Assembly (NCBI GenBank): GCA_900299185.1
Contig: OMIV01000070.1
Span: 1 to 64,000, forward strand
Direction of reading: 5' to 3'
From: Planctomycetaceae bacterium
GTDB lineage: Bacteria > Planctomycetota > Planctomycetia > Planctomycetales > Planctomycetaceae
DNA: 64,000 nucleotides
Made by a program: the position numbers and the translations under genes. Of this stretch, positions 44,373-52,907 are shown one piece after another (within the stretch, counting starts at the first letter, position 1; every line of letters begins with the position of its first letter). A model generated the notes under the pieces. That model saw nothing but the letters and a program-made list of their open reading frames with translations. It was not told the DNA's origin and did no database searches.

Positions 44373-46432
44373 GCGTGTTGAGTTGGTTATATGTCGCGGG
44401 AGTGGCGCTCGTCGGAGTGCCCATCTTCTTACACATGATCCGTCGCACGCCGCATGGTAAAGTCCCCTTCAGCACGTTGATGTTCTTGCAGCCGTCGCCG
44501 CCGCGCATGACCCATCGGTCGCGCATCGAGCATTGGCTGCTGTTGCTCTTACGGGCATTGGCAGTGGTGTTGATTGCTCTGGCCTTCGCGCGACCGTACT
44601 GGCGAGAGACCGAGCAACAGACGTTGGCAAGAGGTGGACGGCGCGTCGCGCTGCTAATTGATGTCAGCGCCAGCCTGCAGCGAAAGGGCATGTGGGCTCA
44701 GTCGCAAGAGCGAGTTACCCATGTGCTCAAGGATCTCGGTTCCGAGGACTCGCTGGCGGTCTTCACCTTCGATACGGCACTCGCTTCCGTATTGAGATTC
44801 GATGACTGGGACCAGCTCGCGGCGGATGCTCGGCGCCCGGTGCTTGATGAGCGATTAAAGACGCTCGCTCCCAATTGGAAAGGCACCGATCTTGGACATG
44901 CCTTGAGCGAAGCTGTGGCTGCTGTTGCTGAACGCGGTTCTGGCAAGCAGCCCAAGTCGGTCGAATTGGTTGTGATCTCTGACTTTCAACAGGGCGGTCG
45001 GATTGAAAGCTTGCAGCAGTTTCAATGGCCCGACGGCATCGTGGTGCGGCCTGAATTTTTGAAGGCCAATACCGAGAACAATGCGGGCTTGCATGTGGCA
45101 GCGAGCTTGTCACGCGAAGATGTGAAAGCGCGGATTGAGAATTCCATCGATGCAACTGCCGAGCGGTTTGCCATCGGGGGCGAGGCTGTTGGCAATGCGA
45201 CGGCTGAAGTCCCGTCGCAGCAAGATGCCGTCATCCCGCCGGGGCAGAGTCGTGTCTTGAAGGTCGGCGAGATTGATTCTTCAACGGCGTGGCGTGTCAC
45301 GCTCAGCGGTGATGACGAACCGTTTGATAACACCGTTTGGGTTTCGAAAGCGGCGCCTCGACGAGTGACCGTGGCTTACTACGGTAATGACTCTGCCGAT
45401 GACCCGAAGGCGTTGCGTTACTTTCTAGAACGAGCCTTCTTGCCGACTCCCGAACGCGAGGTTGAGTTCCTGGCATACGCTGCGGGGCAACCTGTGTTGG
45501 CAGGCGATCGTCCCGTGCTGGTCTTTGTCGTGGCACCTCAAGAGTCATCTGTGCTGCAAACGTTGGGCAAGCAGATTGAGGACGGACTGCGAGTCGTCGT
45601 GATTGCTCGCGACGATGAGATGACTCGGTTGGCCGTGGCCTTGGCGGGGCATGAACCGGTCGAGGTGAGCGAAGCCAAAGTCAGCAATTACGCGATGCTG
45701 ACCAACGTGGACTTTGAGCATCCGCTGTTCTCTGAATTCAGTGATGCCAAGCTCGCCGACTTTACGAAGCTGCCGATTTGGAAACATCGCGCGGTCGATG
45801 CTCGCGCGTTGAAGGGGGGCCGCGTGCTGGCTCAGTTTGATGGTGAGTCCTCGCTCCCCGCATTGGTTGAACTGCCGCGAGGATCAGGTTCGGTCATCGT
45901 TTCGCTGTTCGGTTGGCATGGGGATGACAGCCGCTTCGTGCTGTGGTCGAAGTTCGTGCCGATGGTGAATCACTTGCTGACTCACTCGTTGGGAAGTGCT
46001 CCTCAACCGCGCGGGCTGATGGTGGGCGATCGTCTGCCGCTGGCTTTGGGTGTGAAAGATTGCGTCATCAAGTTGCCATCCGGAGAGACGCGGACCGTCG
46101 CAGCTTCCGAGGCGTTCCATACGACCGAGCCAGGTTTGTACGTGGTCACTGCGTCGGATGCTGAGCCGTCGGTTTGGGCCGTGAATTTGGATCCGCTCGA
46201 AAGTCGAACGACTCCTTTGCGGCTCGACGAATTGAAATCGTTGGGATTGCCGCTGACCGACATGGCTGCCGCGAGCACTGATGAGGAACGTCGTCAGCTT
46301 CAATCTCGTGAATTGGAAGAACGCCAAAAGTACTGGCAGTGGTTAATTTCGGCGGGCATTGTCGTGTTGATGCTGGAAACATGGCTCGCCGGAAGAACCG
46401 CGTACCAGCAATCTGCGGCAATGCAGGGATGA
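44369..46432 (+). CDS. BatA-like VWA membrane protein
   Basis: A 687-residue protein. The first 70 residues match the BatA N-terminus, with two membrane helices and 'IPxFLHMIRR-x-P-x-x-x-x-F-S-T-L-x-F-L'. A VWA domain follows from about residue 92, with DVSASLQRKG and MIDAS-like residues. Residues about 320-600 form a GATase-like and beta region. The C-terminal end (about 665-680) contains a last membrane helix. It is co-translated with DUF58 upstream. Such pairs belong with the DUF4175-like gene that follows; the group is thought to be one membrane-associated assembly of unknown role. Confidence 0.88.
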   Translation: MSVLSWLYVAGVALVGVPIFLHMIRRTPHGKVPFSTLMFLQPSPPRMTHRSRIEHWLLLLLRALAVVLIALAFARPYWRETEQQTLARGGRRVALLIDVSASLQRKGMWAQSQERVTHVLKDLGSEDSLAVFTFDTALASVLRFDDWDQLAADARRPVLDERLKTLAPNWKGTDLGHALSEAVAAVAERGSGKQPKSVELVVISDFQQGGRIESLQQFQWPDGIVVRPEFLKANTENNAGLHVAASLSREDVKARIENSIDATAERFAIGGEAVGNATAEVPSQQDAVIPPGQSRVLKVGEIDSSTAWRVTLSGDDEPFDNTVWVSKAAPRRVTVAYYGNDSADDPKALRYFLERAFLPTPEREVEFLAYAAGQPVLAGDRPVLVFVVAPQESSVLQTLGKQIEDGLRVVVIARDDEMTRLAVALAGHEPVEVSEAKVSNYAMLTNVDFEHPLFSEFSDAKLADFTKLPIWKHRAVDARALKGGRVLAQFDGESSLPALVELPRGSGSVIVSLFGWHGDDSRFVLWSKFVPMVNHLLTHSLGSAPQPRGLMVGDRLPLALGVKDCVIKLPSGETRTVAASEAFHTTEPGLYVVTASDAEPSVWAVNLDPLESRTTPLRLDELKSLGLPLTDMAAASTDEERRQLQSRELEERQKYWQWLISAGIVVLMLETWLAGRTAYQQSAAMQG

Positions 46433-46490
46433 AGTTGGTGGTATGGACGCGCTGCAGTGAATGAACGAAGAACTGAGACGACTAACGGCA

Positions 46491-46569
46491 AGCATTGGTA
46501 GTACGACGGACTTCTAGCCCCTCGCAATGAACGGCTGACCGACTGAAGGGCCGTCGTACAACTAATGCT
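46491..46569. repeat. Imperfect 19-bp inverted repeat (MITE/REP-like)
   Basis: AGCATTGGTAGTACGACGG at 46491-46509 and CCGTCGTACAACTAATGCT at 46551-46569 pair over 17 of 19 positions, with a 41-base centre. The 'GTACGACGG-ACTTC' part resembles a short palindromic repeat I recall as common in planctomycete genomes (unverified). It lies in the gap between the BatA-like and the DUF4175-like gene. No transposase is inside. Confidence 0.55.
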
Positions 46570-46611
46570 GCTGGTAAACGTGCATAAGGCTCCTTTCTCG
46601 GAGACTCCGCG

Positions 46612-49600
46612 ATGGACGCTCGCTTGTTGGAACTGCTGGATGAAGTGGTGCGGCGGACTCGAACCCTGAAGGCTCGTCGCGCTGCGATTGCTGTTTGGTG
46701 TTTGGCGTCGACTCTGTTGCTTGTCGCTGGTGCCGCACTCAAGACGTGGCCTGTGGCTCTTCATGCGGCTTCGATAGCGAGCCTTGTGACTGCGGGTATT
46801 GGCCTCGTGCTGGCTTACCGGGGGGCGAGAGCGACCGCTCAGGATCGACTCGATGCTGCCCGCTTGGTTGAAGCCACTCATCCCGAATTGAAGCAACGCT
46901 TGCTGACGTTGCTTGAACAACGGCCCGATTCAGAAAGCGGGCAATTCAATGTCTTGCAGAGGCAGTTGCAGCACGAAGTTTTGACGCAAGCCGAAGTCGG
47001 TGATTGGACTGAGTGTGTTCCGGCGGCGTCGTTGAAGAGCAGTCGCAATCGCACCATCGTCGCGATGCTGACCTGCTGCGTGTTGTTCGGTTTCTTGTGG
47101 CGATCTGATGCCAGCAGCTTATTGCCTTCGAGCGCTCCCGATGTTGTCTCGACGTCCGCTGCAGTACCAACAGAGCCGGTGACGACTGTCTCCATCGAAC
47201 CAGGAAACACCGAAGTCGAACGCGGCAGCAACGTGCTGGTGCTGGCTCGATTTGATGGACCGTTGCCTGCGGCTGTGAGTCTGATCAAAGACGATCCGAA
47301 GGCGGGTGAAGTGCGGATCGACATGAGCAAGAGTCTCGACGATCCCGTCTTCGGTGCTCGGATTCCGAATATCGAACGAGCCTTTCGTTACCGCGTCGAA
47401 TTCTCCGAGGGCCGATCAGAAAACTATGACGTCGGTGTGTTCGAGTACCCGAAAGTTGAACGCGTCGATGCGCGGATCGAATTCCCCGACTACACCGGGC
47501 TCAGCGCCGAAGAGATTCCTGATACCTGGTTGATTTCGGCTGTTGAAGGTGCGACGGCGACGCTCGTTTGTCATCTCAATAAGCCGATCGCCGAGGGTTC
47601 GTTGGTGAGCAGTGACGGCGAACGGTCGTTTCCGCTGACGGTCGCGCCGTCTCAGGCAAAGTCGGTCGAGGGAGCCGGCGAAAAGTCTGGCGTGCAGATG
47701 TTGGTGAAGGTTCCGATCAGCAAGTCGATGAAGCTGCGATTCGAGCTCAAGGACGATCGCGATCGAGAAAATCGAGAGCCGGGTGAAGTCCGAATTACAG
47801 CACTTCCGAATCGCCCCGCAGATGTGGTTGTCACATTTCCGGCCAAGGACCAAAGAGTCTCGCCGCTGGAAGAAATGCAGCTAGAAGCAACGGTGTGGGA
47901 TGACTTTGGCGTGAAAGATCACGGCTTGATTCTGGCTGTGGGTGATCGTCGGCCGGTGTCGATCTCGCTTGGCAAGGACGCTCCTGCCAAGCAGAAGACG
48001 CAACTGAAGCATTTGGTGTCGTTAGAACTACAGAAGGCCGAGCCTGATCAGCTCGTTTCCTACTTCTTCTATGCCGACGATATCGCGGCCAACGGAAAGA
48101 CGCGTCGGACTTCGTCGGACATGTTCTTTGCGGAAGTTCGGCACTTCGAAGAGATCTTTCGAGAAGGCGAACAGCAACCCAATGGGGCGAGTGCTCAGCA
48201 GCAGCAAAAGGGCGACAGTCCTCAGGCCAACGCGGCTGAGAAGTTGGGCGATCAGCAAAAGCAGATCATCAACGCGACATGGAAAATCATTCGTCGTGAG
48301 ACCGGCGATGAGTTGACCGCCACGTTTGCCGCCGACGTGAAGCAGGTGCAAGAGGGGCAGCAGAAGGCGATTGAGGCACTCGATCAATTGATAGAGACGC
48401 TCTCCGACACAAAGTCGAAAGCACATGCCGACATTGCCAAGAAATCGATGATCGCGGCTGATGTTCAATTCAAACTCGCGATTGACGGGCCGGTTCGCGA
48501 TCCACTCACTCCCGCGTTGACGTCGGCGCGAGCAGCTTATGAAGCATTGCTCAAACTGCGGGCTCGCGAACATCAGGTGCAACAGAAGCAAAATGGCGGC
48601 GGGCAAGGGCAGGGCTCGGTTGGTCTCGCTCAGCAGCAGCTCAATCAGTTGGAACTCGACGCTAAGAAGAATCGCTACGAGGCCGAGCGAAAGGCGAATC
48701 AACAGTCGCCTCAAGCCGCCGCAAATCGTGAGCAATTGCAAGTTCTGAATCGTTTGCGTGAGTTGGCTCAGCGTCAGTCCGATGCCAATCAAAAACTCAA
48801 GGAGTTGGAGAGTGCGTTGCGAGCTGCCAAGGACGATGCTGAGAAAGAAGAATTACAGCGACAACTCAAACGCTTGCGTGATGAGCAGCGCGACTTGCTC
48901 AACAACGTCGACGAGTTGCGCAATCGCATGGACAAGCCCGAGAATCAGCCGCAGATGGCGGACTCGCGGCAGCAGCTTGAAGAAACTCGTTCGCAAGTGC
49001 GTCAGGCGTCCGATGCTTTGGAGTCGGGAAAATTACAGCAAGCCTTGAATAGTGGGACTCGGGCCGAACGCGAGCTGCAGCAGCTTCGCGATGAATTCCG
49101 TCAAAAGGCTGCCGGGCAATTCAATGATGCGATGCGCAACTTGCGTCAGCAGGCGAAGGAGCTGTCTCAAAAGCAGGACGAGATCGCTCAAGCTCTGCAA
49201 GATCCCAATGCACCGCGTAAGGACGCGGGCAAGCCTGACGGTGAGAAGACTGAAGGAAGTCAGAACTCACGTTCGAAGACCGATACTTCGAAGCCTGGCG
49301 AGTCGAAGCCCACTGAATCTCAATCGGGTCGCGAAGCACAAAAACCTGGCGGAGCCGACACCACTAAGCCGGGTAACTCGCCGAAGCCCAATCCCGCTGA
49401 TGATGGGAAATCGAATGGGTCCGATGTCGCGAAATCAGATCCAACCAAGAGGGAACCCGCGAAGCGTTCGTTGCGATCGCAGTCAGACAATCGGCAGCAG
49501 TTGACCGACGAGTTGAAGCAGCAGCGCGAACAATTTGATCGAGTGATGGAGCAGGCTCGACAAGTTGTAGAACAAGCTGAGAGCACCGAGCCGACGTTGG

Positions 49601-50640
49601 CGAAGGAACTTTACGAGACCGTTCGTAAGTCTATTTCGGATCGTCCCGGTGAGGCGTTGGATGTGACTCGCGAGTTACTGCGTCGAGGGCTGACCAATGA
49701 TGCTCGACAGACGGAACAGATCGCCAACCAAGGTCTCGATCGGCTGCAAGAAGGCATCGACAAAGCGAGCAAACTTGTGCTTGGCGACGAAGTTGAATCG
49801 CTCAAGCGAGCCCGTGAGCAAGTGCGTCAATTGAAAGGCTCTGTGGCCGATGAGGTCGCTCAGAACGATCCCAAACGAGCCGCGAAGTCACCTTCCGGCG
49901 CGGCTGAATCCAAAGAGCAATCCAATCAGTCCGGCAATCAGCCCATGCCTATGAACCAGACCGGCAAACAACCGGGTCAGCAACCGGGTCAACAACCAGG
50001 TCAGCAACCAGGTCAGCAACCAGGACAGCAACCAGGACAACAACCAGGACAACAACCGGGACAACAACCGGGACAACAACCAGGTCAACAACCAGGTCAA
50101 CAACCGGGACAGCAACCGGGACAGCAACCGGGTCAGCAACCAGGTCAACAACCGGGACAGCAACCAGGACAACAACCAGGTGGCGAGGGGCGAAGGAGTC
50201 CGGGATTACGTTCGAGTTCGCCGAACGGACGTCGTGGAAGTACTGGGCCAGCTGCTGAAACATCTGGCGGGGAAGAGCAGCCGGGTGGAGTTGGGCCTGT
50301 GAATCCGATTACAGGGAAGGGCTTCAACGAGTTCACGGATCAACTTCGTGAAGTCGAGGAGTTGGTGAGCGATCCGAAGTTGCGAGCTGACATCGCACGA
50401 GTGCGTGAGACGGCTCGGTCGATGCGAGCGGAATTTAAGCGACACTCGAAGGCTCCCGAGTGGGAGTCGGTCAAGATGCAAATTTCTCAGCCATTGGCCG
50501 AGATTGAACGTCGCATCGCTGAGGAAATCACTCGCCAGCAATCTCCAGATTCGTTTGTGCCGCTCGACAAGGACCCCATTCCAGATCGATACAGCGAACT
50601 CGTCCGCAAGTACTACGAACGATTGAGCCAAGGGAAGTAG
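46612..50640 (+). CDS. Giant DUF4175-like membrane protein with coiled-coils and a PGQQ minisatellite
   Basis: A 1342-residue protein. Two N-terminal membrane segments lie at about 20-40 and 48-66, with a third hydrophobic stretch at about 145-160. A beta-rich periplasmic part (about 190-490) contains repeat-like Ig strands. From about residue 520 to 930 it is almost all charged coiled-coil rich in Gln, Glu, Arg and Lys. A Ser/Pro/Lys linker (about 870-960), more helix, and a Gln/Pro/Gly tandem array (about 1120-1191) precede a short helical end. The layout resembles DUF4175 proteins. GGAG precedes the ATG by 9 bases. It completes the DUF58/BatA group. It may be a long spacer between membrane and other layers; this is inference. 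Confidence 0.8.
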   Translation: MDARLLELLDEVVRRTRTLKARRAAIAVWCLASTLLLVAGAALKTWPVALHAASIASLVTAGIGLVLAYRGARATAQDRLDAARLVEATHPELKQRLLTLLEQRPDSESGQFNVLQRQLQHEVLTQAEVGDWTECVPAASLKSSRNRTIVAMLTCCVLFGFLWRSDASSLLPSSAPDVVSTSAAVPTEPVTTVSIEPGNTEVERGSNVLVLARFDGPLPAAVSLIKDDPKAGEVRIDMSKSLDDPVFGARIPNIERAFRYRVEFSEGRSENYDVGVFEYPKVERVDARIEFPDYTGLSAEEIPDTWLISAVEGATATLVCHLNKPIAEGSLVSSDGERSFPLTVAPSQAKSVEGAGEKSGVQMLVKVPISKSMKLRFELKDDRDRENREPGEVRITALPNRPADVVVTFPAKDQRVSPLEEMQLEATVWDDFGVKDHGLILAVGDRRPVSISLGKDAPAKQKTQLKHLVSLELQKAEPDQLVSYFFYADDIAANGKTRRTSSDMFFAEVRHFEEIFREGEQQPNGASAQQQQKGDSPQANAAEKLGDQQKQIINATWKIIRRETGDELTATFAADVKQVQEGQQKAIEALDQLIETLSDTKSKAHADIAKKSMIAADVQFKLAIDGPVRDPLTPALTSARAAYEALLKLRAREHQVQQKQNGGGQGQGSVGLAQQQLNQLELDAKKNRYEAERKANQQSPQAAANREQLQVLNRLRELAQRQSDANQKLKELESALRAAKDDAEKEELQRQLKRLRDEQRDLLNNVDELRNRMDKPENQPQMADSRQQLEETRSQVRQASDALESGKLQQALNSGTRAERELQQLRDEFRQKAAGQFNDAMRNLRQQAKELSQKQDEIAQALQDPNAPRKDAGKPDGEKTEGSQNSRSKTDTSKPGESKPTESQSGREAQKPGGADTTKPGNSPKPNPADDGKSNGSDVAKSDPTKREPAKRSLRSQSDNRQQLTDELKQQREQFDRVMEQARQVVEQAESTEPTLAKELYETVRKSISDRPGEALDVTRELLRRGLTNDARQTEQIANQGLDRLQEGIDKASKLVLGDEVESLKRAREQVRQLKGSVADEVAQNDPKRAAKSPSGAAESKEQSNQSGNQPMPMNQTGKQPGQQPGQQPGQQPGQQPGQQPGQQPGQQPGQQPGQQPGQQPGQQPGQQPGQQPGQQPGQQPGQQPGQQPGGEGRRSPGLRSSSPNGRRGSTGPAAETSGGEEQPGGVGPVNPITGKGFNEFTDQLREVEELVSDPKLRADIARVRETARSMRAEFKRHSKAPEWESVKMQISQPLAEIERRIAEEITRQQSPDSFVPLDKDPIPDRYSELVRKYYERLSQGK
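49969..50181 (+). repeat. 12-bp tandem minisatellite encoding (QPGQ)n
   Basis: Seventeen whole 12-base units plus a partial one, each CAACC(A/G)GG(T/G/A)CA(A/G), coding Gln-Pro-Gly-Gln without interruption. Units vary only at third codon positions, so the protein repeat is perfect while the DNA is not. Units can be gained or lost in steps of four residues without a frameshift. Antisense frames across the array are artefacts. Confidence 0.95.
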
Positions 50641-50783
50641 GCAACAATCACGTAAATGCTAATCGGGACGATTCGAAGAATCGTGGACCGCGTGTGGGCC
50701 CTCGAAGTGAGTGCTTGGAACGGCGGTTTGTGAAGACTCAAACTCTCGCCGGTAGTGCTGATGGAGATGTACGAGTTCTTGCA

Positions 50784-51896
50784 CTACCCGTTCGTTGGCC
50801 AATCTGCGACTAACCAAAACCCGGACTCTCGATCTCCACCGGCGTCGATATTGCCGCCATGCAGGCGGACGATGCGCCAACACTTACTGAGTCCAAAGCC
50901 CAATCCTCGACCTGCAGGGCGACCGGAATAGAACGGGTCAAAGAGATGCTCGCAGTCGATCTCGGTAAGTCCGGGACCGTCGTCCTGAAGTTTGATGCGG
51001 ACAAGTGGCTGCTGATCACTCTCGACGGCAGCGACTTCAATCGAGCACGTACCGCCTCGAGACAACGCTTCGAGTTCATTGCGCAGCAAGCAGGCGACGA
51101 AGACTCGGAATTGTTCCCGATCAGCAGACAGCTTGATTGACTCGTCACCCGAAATGTTCAACGAGATGCCGGCCAACTTCAGGCGGTCTTCGAAACTCGT
51201 CAGGACCGATCGGATTTCCGGGATCGGCGAGATCAGTTGCGGTTGGGGCTGCGGAGGCCGTGCGAAAGTCATCGCGTCGCCGATCATGTCGCGGACTCGA
51301 TACGCCTGCCCGCCGATTGTCTCGAGTGATCGACGACGCTCAGGGGCGGTCTCGGTTCGCAACAACAGATTGGCTCGGCCTGCGATCGTGGCCAGTGGAT
51401 TGTTGATTTCATGACCGGCACCAGCAGCGAATTCGGCCATCGCTTCTAGCTTGCGATTGCGAAGGTCGCGCTCTTGAATCAGCCATTGAGTGACCAGCTT
51501 CAGGCTGATGTCGAAGAGCGGTGCAAGTTGCTGTTCTTCGATGTTCACACCCCAGCATGCGAGACCTCCGCAATGCTCACCGTTCATCACGAACGGTAAA
51601 ACCATTGTCGGAGCTTCTGTGGGGAGCTTCACGATCACTCGCGTTGATGTCAGCCAGTCAGTTCTGTTCCACTTGCCGAGTCGTTTTTGCGCGAACACCG
51701 TCGGCTGGTTGATCAGTTGGTGGCCTACAACCGCGAGGTCTTCAGATGCCACGCAGACGACCACCTCACAGTCAAAGAGGTGGCTCCATGTTTCCGTGAT
51801 GGCCTGCACGAGCGGCCGTGCTTCATTCACCGGCAATGCCCGAGTTGCGAGCTGCAAACTCTCTCGGCAGATCGTTTCGTCGGTCGGGGCCGTCAC
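50784..51896 (-). CDS. Sensor histidine kinase with GAF-like input
   Basis: A 370-residue soluble kinase. The N-terminal 140 residues form a GAF-like sensor (VLPFVMNGEHCGGLACWGVN at about 99-118). The HisKA box is EFAAGAGHEINNPLATIAGR, with the phosphorylated His162. The HATPase domain has an altered N box (LLRNELEALSRGG, around residue 273), G1 DDGPGL and G2 GRGLGFGLSKC. No membrane segment is visible, so it is cytoplasmic and senses an internal signal. No response regulator is adjacent; the HD-GYP regulator at 39.2-40.5 kb is the only one in the window. The nearby 12-bp repeat gene is on the other strand and converges. Confidence 0.92.
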   Translation of the reverse strand: MTAPTDETICRESLQLATRALPVNEARPLVQAITETWSHLFDCEVVVCVASEDLAVVGHQLINQPTVFAQKRLGKWNRTDWLTSTRVIVKLPTEAPTMVLPFVMNGEHCGGLACWGVNIEEQQLAPLFDISLKLVTQWLIQERDLRNRKLEAMAEFAAGAGHEINNPLATIAGRANLLLRTETAPERRRSLETIGGQAYRVRDMIGDAMTFARPPQPQPQLISPIPEIRSVLTSFEDRLKLAGISLNISGDESIKLSADREQFRVFVACLLRNELEALSRGGTCSIEVAAVESDQQPLVRIKLQDDGPGLTEIDCEHLFDPFYSGRPAGRGLGFGLSKCWRIVRLHGGNIDAGGDRESGFWLVADWPTNG

Positions 51897-51930
51897 GATG
51901 TGGTGAACCTGATTAGGAATGAAACAAACA

Positions 51931-51974
51931 ACCGCGACTCGTTGCCGGGAACAAGTTCCTGAACGAGTCGCGGT
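51931..51974 (-). terminator. Terminator of the tandem DUF3467 gene
   Basis: ACCGCGACTCGTT at 51931-51943 and its perfect complement at 51962-51974 form a 13-bp stem with an 18-base loop. On the minus strand it is followed by TGTTTGTTTC. It lies 58 bases past the DUF3467 gene's stop and before the kinase start on the same strand. Confidence 0.85.
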
Positions 51975-52032
51975 CTGATGGAACCGAGTTGTCTTGTATG
52001 CAAGGTGATGGCAGACGCCTTGGTCTAACCAA

Positions 52033-52704
52033 CTAGAACTGCGATGTATCGAAGGTATCCGTTCCGGCTGGTGGTGGCGGCGGTTGGCGATTCTTGTTTT
52101 GGAACTGCTGGAAGGAATGCTTCAACGAGTCCAGGAATCGCGGCACGTTGGGGGCGGACAAGAAGACGCGATTCGAAACCACTGAACGTGGGAAAAACGT
52201 CGTGATGAAGTCGAACGAGAACTCGGTCGGCGTGTGGCCGATCATCACGGCGTTGGCATAGGTGCCCCACATATCCGTCTGGCCAAACTTCAGTTGCTCG
52301 TAAAGCTCTTCGGCAGACACCTGAGGCTGTGGAGGCTGGCCAGGTTTGGGCAATGCCGCATCCGGCAGCTTTGGCTCGCCGAACCGAGACTTGTAGTTGT
52401 CCAGGTTTTCTTGGAGCGCTTGAATCATGCGCGGCACGACAGCGGGCGGTAGGACCACTCGAGCGGCGACTTGATGCGGGCGATTCATGCGCAGCAGGAA
52501 GTCGATGATGAACTCGTAGTTCCCGTTGAGGATGACGGCTCCCGTGCTGAACACGCCGCGGGCGACCTTCTCTGGGACGAGCGCGCCAATGTGGCTATGT
52601 CGGACCTCTTGGCTTTGAATTTCGGCTTCACGTTGCTCGCGTTCGAGTCGCTCGAACTCAGTTTCGTCGGGATTTTCACGGTTCTCAAAGTCGTCGTCGT
52701 GCAT
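52033..52704 (-). CDS. Tandem DUF3467 protein
   Basis: A 223-residue soluble protein made of an acidic N-terminal tail (about 1-35), a first DUF3467-like unit (about 50-110: GVFSTGAVILNGNYEFIIDF, then VVLPPAVVPRMIQALQENL) and a second one (about 145-205: GTYANAVMIGHTPTEFSFDF and VFLSAPNVPRFLDSLKHSF). Between them is a Pro-rich linker, and the end is Pro-rich. Single-domain DUF3467 proteins of about 100 residues are common. Two domains in one chain suggests a fixed dimer. Function unknown; the family is small, cytoplasmic and widespread. Confidence 0.8.
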   Translation of the reverse strand: MHDDDFENRENPDETEFERLEREQREAEIQSQEVRHSHIGALVPEKVARGVFSTGAVILNGNYEFIIDFLLRMNRPHQVAARVVLPPAVVPRMIQALQENLDNYKSRFGEPKLPDAALPKPGQPPQPQVSAEELYEQLKFGQTDMWGTYANAVMIGHTPTEFSFDFITTFFPRSVVSNRVFLSAPNVPRFLDSLKHSFQQFQNKNRQPPPPPAGTDTFDTSQF

Positions 52705-52907
52705 GTGGTGCTCGAATCGTTGAAGCGTTGTTTGAATGGATCGCGCCCAAGCGGAGTTTGTCGTGACAGTCTAAAGGGCGTCAACCATGTGATTTCAGGA
52801 TGCTCGTTTTGACTTGGAACCTTTGCTGCTTTGCGGGAAAGGCATAGTCCCACTAGCCTGCTCACCTATGGAAGTTCCGTCCGGTTCGCAAGTTAGGGGA
52901 GAGCCCA

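Noticed and set aside
49969-50181. CRISPR-like array
   Set aside because: The units are 12 bases, contiguous, without spacers, and coding in frame. It is a minisatellite.
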